Shown: in pieces, positions 63,353-64,000 of the stretch
Numbering within the stretch: the first letter of the stretch is position 1
How the letters are laid out: each line of letters opens with the position of its first letter
Source: CBDAMZ01 sp965197375
GTDB taxonomy: Bacteria; Acidobacteriota; Vicinamibacteria; Vicinamibacterales; UBA8438
DNA: 64,000 nt
Reading direction: 5' to 3'
Assembly (NCBI GenBank): GCA_965197375.1
Contig: CBDAMZ010000009.1
Coordinates: 62,001 to 126,000, forward strand
Translations under genes and position numbers: made by a program
Notes under the pieces: generated by a model
Told to the model about the DNA's origin: nothing
The model's input: only the letters and a program-made list of their open reading frames with translations
Database searches by the model: none

Positions 63353-64000
63353 CTAGACAGGAGCCCGGACCGAGTGCTGTTCGGATTTCGCGGGGGGACC
63401 GTTACCCTTCGCTTCGTTGATCTCGGGAAAGTCCTTCCTCGTGTACAGCGCGACGTAGTTCGGCGCAGCTCGTCGAATTTCCTCGGTGCCACCCTCGTCA
63501 CGATCTATCAACGTGACGACTCCAACCACGTTACACCCGGCCTCCGTAGCAGCATCAATAGCCCTCAGAACCGAGCTGCCGGTTGTAACGACGTCGTCAA
63601 CGATGAGGACCGGTGTGTTAGGCCGGGGCGGGTTTTCGATAAGCCTCTTTGTCCCGTGCCGCTTGGGCTCCTTTCTAACGTAGAAGCCATCAAGCTGCTG
63701 ACCCCGTTCGCAAGCACGCATCATCATCGCCCCAATAATTGGGTCCGCCCCGTGTGTGAGACCACCGACCGCCGACACAGGTTCGTGAAAGCTATTCAGG
63801 ACATCCAAAAAGGCATCCGCCACTAATGAGGCGCCAGCTGCGCTTAGTGTGACAGGCTTGCAGTCAAAGTAGTAGTTTGACTGTTTACCGGTGCTGAGCG
63901 TTACCTGTTGGCCAACGTGCATAGCCTGGCTCGCAAGCAAGGACCTGAGGGTCTCCCATCGAACCTGCGCGTCCTGTTCCCCTGCCTCAGAACTGGCGGC
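63353..64000 (-). CDS. pyrE: Orotate phosphoribosyltransferase, 5'-partial
   Basis: The visible part, about 215 residues, runs off the right end of the window: the frame is open to 64000 with no convincing start, and TTG 63940 is probably internal. Type I phosphoribosyltransferase features: substrate loop LSTGKQSNYYFDCKPVTLSA, FYVRKEPKRHGTKRLIE, and the PRPP motif VLIVDDVVTTGSSVLRAI. It adds ribose-5-phosphate to orotate in pyrimidine synthesis. It extends past the usual C-terminus by a short charged tail. Confidence 0.92.
   Translation of the reverse strand, partial: AASSEAGEQDAQVRWETLRSLLASQAMHVGQQVTLSTGKQSNYYFDCKPVTLSAAGASLVADAFLDVLNSFHEPVSAVGGLTHGADPIIGAMMMRACERGQQLDGFYVRKEPKRHGTKRLIENPPRPNTPVLIVDDVVTTGSSVLRAIDAATEAGCNVVGVVTLIDRDEGGTEEIRRAAPNYVALYTRKDFPEINEAKGNGPPAKSEQHSVRAPV

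Noticed and set aside
1..64000. CRISPR array or phage structural genes
   Set aside because: No regularly spaced direct repeats were seen, and no capsid, tail or portal protein was recognised; only recombinase remnants and insertion sequences are present.

Overview
The window is about 64 kb of moderately GC-rich bacterial DNA. It carries a complete alternative complex III (act) cluster, two large secreted proteins with a carbohydrate-binding-9-like domain and a DUF5916-type barrel, a PQQ-dependent dehydrogenase, a gliding-type ABC system (GldA / fused GldF-GldG / DUF4340) and leucine biosynthesis genes. Together these suggest an Acidobacteriota genome, plausibly Vicinamibacteria. That placement is inference from gene content, not from a marker phylogeny.

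Layout. 1-6250 is a graveyard of gene fragments around two inverted, near-identical IS3-family elements: C-terminal pieces of a serine dehydrogenase-type proteinase, an FkbM-like methyltransferase, 6-phosphofructokinase, a small MPxxIPDxP-type protein and an NHL-like propeller, plus a degenerate tRNA-Leu. 6252-7808 is an SSS sodium/solute symporter. 8096-15209 is actABCDEF, bracketed by two tyrosine-recombinase C-terminal remnants; the right one lies next to a 28-nt piece matching the 3' end of a tmRNA. An IS630 element follows (15641-16913). 17063-22574 holds the first DUF5916 protein and a frame-damaged membrane sulfatase. 22689-22782 is tRNA-Ser(GCU). 23509-30615 is the leucine region (leuB, a short leuA, a divergent LysR gene, a radical SAM gene, leuD, leuC). 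30676-35557 is the Gld-like ABC operon. 35991-42509 holds an aldo/keto reductase, a secreted protein, a frameshifted P450, a 5'-3' exonuclease and rpoD. 42920-46851 holds a phosphodiesterase and a broken cation-chloride/amino-acid permease, each preceded by the same 14-bp palindrome. 46865-51025 holds ahcY, a DEAD-box helicase and a broken FkbM-type methyltransferase. 51186-57429 is a run of secreted redox and hydrolase genes. 57513-64000 holds a KamA-type radical SAM enzyme, the second DUF5916 protein, gpmA and partial pyrE.

The most interesting signals are two genes whose apparent stop codon is better read as selenocysteine. The radical SAM protein beside leuD ends Cys-UGA-Ala-Glu-Pro, the tail of the CUAEP/CCAEP radical SAM family, and a compact SECIS-like hairpin follows the UGA. 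The peroxiredoxin at 55498-56046 has UGA exactly at the peroxidatic position of its PxxxTxxC motif, with homologous sequence continuing in frame and a hairpin behind it. The genome should therefore encode selA, selB, selC and selD elsewhere.

Several otherwise recognisable genes (sulfatase, P450, permease, methyltransferase, IS630 transposase) are broken by single-base shifts, some in homopolymers. From one sequence I cannot separate real gene decay from assembly error.
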